A stretch of 13,370 nt of DNA. It comes from Bacillota bacterium (GTDB taxonomy: Bacteria; Bacillota_E; Symbiobacteriia; Symbiobacteriales; Symbiobacteriaceae). The stretch is from the NCBI GenBank assembly GCA_003242675.1, contig QGVE01000070.1:1-13370 (forward strand). Reading direction: 5' to 3'. The position numbers and the translations under genes were made by a program. The notes below the pieces were generated by a model. That model saw nothing but the letters and a program-made list of their open reading frames with translations. It made no database searches and was not told the origin of the DNA. Positions 11,803-13,370 of the stretch are shown here, in pieces. How positions within the stretch are numbered: the stretch's first letter is position 1; each line of letters starts with the position of its first letter.

Positions 11803-13370
11803 ATGCTTGCGACCAACCAGAGCCCGCTTTCCGCTGAGATCCGCCGCCGGCGGACCTTCGCCATCATCTCGCACCCGGACGCGGGCAAGACCACCCTCAC
11901 GGAGAAGCTCCTGCTCTACGGCGGGGCGATCCGGCTGGCAGGTGCGGTGAAGGGCCGCAAGGCCGCCCGGGCGGCTACGTCGGACTGGATGGAGATCGAG
12001 CGGCAGCGCGGCATCTCGGTCACCACGTCGGTGCTCCAGTTTGAGTACGGCGGGTGCATGGTCAACATCCTGGACACGCCGGGCCACCAGGACTTTTCCG
12101 AGGACACCTACCGCACGCTGGAGGCGGCCGACTCGGCCGTCATGCTGATCGACGCCGCCAAGGGCGTGGAACCCCAGACGATCAAGCTGTTCCAGGTCTG
12201 CAAGATGCGGGGCATCCCCATCTTCACCTTCGTCAACAAGCTGGACCGGGAGGGCAAGGACCCCTTCGCCCTCATGCAGGAAATCGAGGACGTGCTGGGC
12301 ATGCGCACCTGCCCGATGAACTGGCCGGTGGGCATGGGCTCGACCTTCCGGGGCGTCTACGACCGGCAGAAACGGCACGTGGAGCTGTTCGACAACCGGG
12401 ACCACGGCCAGACCAAGGCCCGCGTGCAGACCACCGGCGTGGACGATCCGGCGCTGACGGCCCTCCTCGGCGAGGACCTGCACCGGCAGCTCATGGAGGA
12501 GATCGAGCTGCTGGACGTCGCCGGCGATCCCTGGGACTTCGACCGGTTCCGCCGGGGCGACCTCTCCCCCCTCTTCTGGGGTTCGGCCCTGACCAACTTC
12601 GGCGTGCAGTCCTTCCTCGAGTACTTCCTGCAGCTCGCCCCTTCCCCGGCCCCGCGCCTGGCCGGCGACCGGCTGATCGACCCGGAGGAGCCCCGGTTCT
12701 CGGCCGTCGTGTTCAAGATCCAGGCCAACATGAACCCGGCTCACCGGGACCGGGTCGCGTTCCTGCGCATCGTCTCGGGCCGGTTCGAGCGGGGGATGGA
12801 AGTCTATCACGTCCGGCTGGGCAAGAAGGTCCGGCTCTCCCAGCCCCAGCAGTTCATGGCGCAGGACCGGCAGATCGTCGAGGAGGCCTACGCCGGCGAC
12901 ATCATCGGCGTGTTCGACCCCGGCATCTTCCGCATCGGCGACACCCTGTGCACCGGCGAGCCCATCGCCTTCGAGGGCATCCCCACATTCTCCCCGGAGC
13001 ACTTCGCCCGGGTCCGCTTCAAGGACGCGATGAAGTCCAAGCACTTCCGCAAGGGGCTCGAAGAGCTGACCGAGGAGGGCGCCATCCAGGTCTTCTACGC
13101 GACCCAACCCGGCCACCCCGATCCCATCCTCGGCGCCGTGGGCGAGCTGCAGTTCGACGTGTTCCAGTACCGGATGCAGCACGAGTACGGCGTGGAGGTG
13201 ACCCTGGAGCGGCTGCCCTACGAGGTCGCCCGCTGGGTGGAGGGCGAGGGCTACCAGCCCCGCCGCTTCTGGGGCACCGACACGATGGCCGTCACCGACC
13301 GGGACGGCCGGAACGTCCTGCTCTTCCGGAACGAGTGGACCCTGCGCTACGTCATGGAGCAGAACCCGAA
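11803..13370 (+). CDS. prfC: Peptide chain release factor 3 (RF3), 3' end cut by window
   Basis: Ribosome-associated translational GTPase that releases RF1 and RF2 after peptide termination. 522 codons are present; RF3 is usually about 525-530 residues, so only a few codons and the stop are missing. G motifs seen: HPDAGKT (G1, residues 24-30), RGISVTTSV (switch I, 69-77), DTPGH (G3, 91-95), NKLD (G4, 145-148) and SAL (G5, 261-263). RF3 hallmarks include KGRKAARAATSDWMEIE (50-66), the FGVQ segment after G5, and the C-terminal GAVGELQFDVFQYR (444-457). The ATG start at 11803 has only a modest purine run, GGCGGAT, about 8-10 nt upstream. It has its own promoter. Distinguished from EF-G and TypA by the ATSDWMEIE segment and overall length. 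Confidence 0.97.
   Translation, partial: MLATNQSPLSAEIRRRRTFAIISHPDAGKTTLTEKLLLYGGAIRLAGAVKGRKAARAATSDWMEIERQRGISVTTSVLQFEYGGCMVNILDTPGHQDFSEDTYRTLEAADSAVMLIDAAKGVEPQTIKLFQVCKMRGIPIFTFVNKLDREGKDPFALMQEIEDVLGMRTCPMNWPVGMGSTFRGVYDRQKRHVELFDNRDHGQTKARVQTTGVDDPALTALLGEDLHRQLMEEIELLDVAGDPWDFDRFRRGDLSPLFWGSALTNFGVQSFLEYFLQLAPSPAPRLAGDRLIDPEEPRFSAVVFKIQANMNPAHRDRVAFLRIVSGRFERGMEVYHVRLGKKVRLSQPQQFMAQDRQIVEEAYAGDIIGVFDPGIFRIGDTLCTGEPIAFEGIPTFSPEHFARVRFKDAMKSKHFRKGLEELTEEGAIQVFYATQPGHPDPILGAVGELQFDVFQYRMQHEYGVEVTLERLPYEVARWVEGEGYQPRRFWGTDTMAVTDRDGRNVLLFRNEWTLRYVMEQNP

Noticed and set aside
11665..13182. 505-codon minus-strand open frame over prfC
   Set aside because: It is antisense to a fully recognisable RF3. 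The His/Leu/Val-rich product is typical of GC-rich shadow frames.

Overview
The window looks like chromosomal DNA from a high-GC, Gram-positive-type bacterium. My best guess is a relative of Symbiobacterium. The pointers are very high GC at third codon positions, strong AGGAGG-type ribosome binding sites, frequent GTG and TTG starts, a Bacillus-type MntR with every metal ligand kept, a FliN/FliY-type switch protein with an EIDAL-type N-terminal peptide, a Firmicute-style chemoreceptor and an RF3. The organism is inferred from these traits, not from a search.

Left part (1-5524), all on the minus strand. Reading in the direction of transcription: a small DUF1294 membrane protein (5524-5267); a lipoprotein of the PQQ-type glucose/sorbosone dehydrogenase family (5119-3878); a spacer filled with about eleven degenerate copies of a 16-bp tandem repeat (3838-3661); a probable gluzincin-type zinc peptidase of unknown role (3654-2308); a possible 31-codon small membrane ORF (2205-2110); then an OmpR/PhoB-type response regulator (2027-1335) whose stop overlaps the start of its sensor histidine kinase (1338 to beyond position 1, so the kinase is cut by the window edge).

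Middle part (5525-8316). Divergent from DUF1294 is a plus-strand pair: a calcineurin-like metallophosphoesterase (5656-6426) and mntR (6465-6926). mntR has its own likely extended -10 promoter on the phosphoesterase stop codon. An MdtG-like MFS exporter (8140-6935) converges on mntR with only 8 bp between the stops. A strong sigma-A promoter for the exporter lies in the 8141-8316 divergent region.

Right part (8317-13370). A short FliN-like flagellar switch protein (8317-8973) ends in a clear terminator. A two-pass membrane zinc-ribbon protein (9458-9177, minus) ends in its own terminator facing it. A two-TM methyl-accepting chemotaxis protein (9686-11530) follows after an AT-rich spacer and also ends in a terminator. 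prfC (RF3, 11803 to beyond the right edge) has a near-consensus promoter and a hairpin leader. The FliN-like protein and the chemoreceptor suggest a motile, chemotactic cell, with both genes outside any large flagellar operon visible here.

Most of the window is ordinary housekeeping and signalling sequence. The points most worth a second look are the FliN-like protein with two CheY-P-docking-like peptides and no CheC domain, the 16-bp tandem repeat, the unassigned gluzincin, and the small ORF upstream of the two-component system. I found no phage, transposon, CRISPR array, tRNA or rRNA.
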